Part shown: one piece after another, positions 63,978-64,000 of the stretch | Layout of the letters: each line of letters begins with the position of its first letter | Position numbering within the stretch: the stretch's first letter is position 1 | Origin: Nesterenkonia sphaerica | GTDB taxonomy: Bacteria; Actinomycetota; Actinomycetes; Actinomycetales; Micrococcaceae | DNA length: 64,000 bases | Direction of reading: 5' to 3' | Assembly (NCBI RefSeq): GCF_005771565.1 | Contig: NZ_VAWA01000005.1 | Span: 62,001 to 126,000 of the forward strand | Made by a program: the position numbers and the translations under genes | The notes under the pieces: generated by a model | What the model saw: only the letters and a program-made list of their open reading frames with translations | Told to the model about the DNA's origin: nothing | Databases searched by the model: none

Positions 63978-64000
63978 ATGAGTGCAGACGCAGGCGCCAG
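63978..64000 (+). CDS. Possible start of the next gene (cut by window end)
   Basis: ATG 63978 opens a frame (MSADAGA) that runs off the window; GTG 63973 is an alternative. In related actinobacteria purK often follows this cyclase, but too little sequence is visible to say. Confidence 0.3.

Noticed and set aside
1-64000. tRNA, rRNA, insertion sequence or prophage
   Set aside because: No acceptor-arm or conserved rRNA segments, transposase motifs or phage genes were recognised; the gaps are mostly short.

Overview
The window is chromosomal DNA from a high-GC Gram-positive bacterium, most likely an actinobacterium of the Micrococcales (Micrococcaceae-like; Nesterenkonia or Arthrobacter relatives fit, but I cannot fix the genus). 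Supporting signs are the very high GC, frequent GTG starts, ATGA/GTGA overlaps between genes, an spc ribosomal operon without an S14 gene, and the actinobacterial acyl-CoA carboxylase block (beta, epsilon, Maf, alpha) facing birA. No rRNA, tRNA, CRISPR array, prophage or insertion sequence was seen.

Layout. 1-13912 is the S10-spc-alpha ribosomal superoperon, from a truncated rplB through secY, adk, map, infA, rpmJ, rpsM, rpsK, rpoA and rplQ, followed by truA. 15028-23904 is a sugar and mannitol block: a sugar-porter permease, the PRD regulator MtlR (opposite strand), HPr, enzyme I, a fused mannitol EIICBA and mannitol-1-phosphate dehydrogenase. An orphan adenine methyltransferase follows, then rplM-rpsI, a LysE-type exporter and glmM. 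28299-33000 holds cell-envelope genes: two VanY-like carboxypeptidases, a CapA-like lipoprotein, mscL and coaA. 32836-40918 runs glmS, acpS, nnr, alr and the t6A genes tsaE-tsaB-rimI-tsaD. A GCS2-type ligase and a NagZ-like lipoprotein come next.

44146-50425 is the most unusual part and looks like a zinc- or metal-stress island. It contains an ArsR/SmtB regulator with a complete alpha5 zinc-site motif, a 50-residue histidine-rich peptide coupled to it, a cysteine-free second L36 (rpmJ2), a COG0523/CobW-like protein that has lost its P-loop lysine and CxCC motif, a ChlD-ChlI chelatase ATPase pair without a ChlH subunit, a flavoprotein with a cysteine-rich tail, and an SBF-type transporter broken by one missing G. 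Two divergent promoter regions in this island share a 22-bp motif (18 of 22 identical), which suggests one regulon.

50399-64000 carries a tandem Usp protein, a CopC-like protein, a THUMP-like methyltransferase, purU next to the decayed 3' end of a serine dehydratase gene, an M50-type membrane protein, the acyl-CoA carboxylase genes with maf, an SDR, birA, a PH-domain membrane protein and a class III adenylate cyclase. Many single genes have a TANNNT hexamer 12-14 bases before the start codon, which suggests frequent leaderless transcription.
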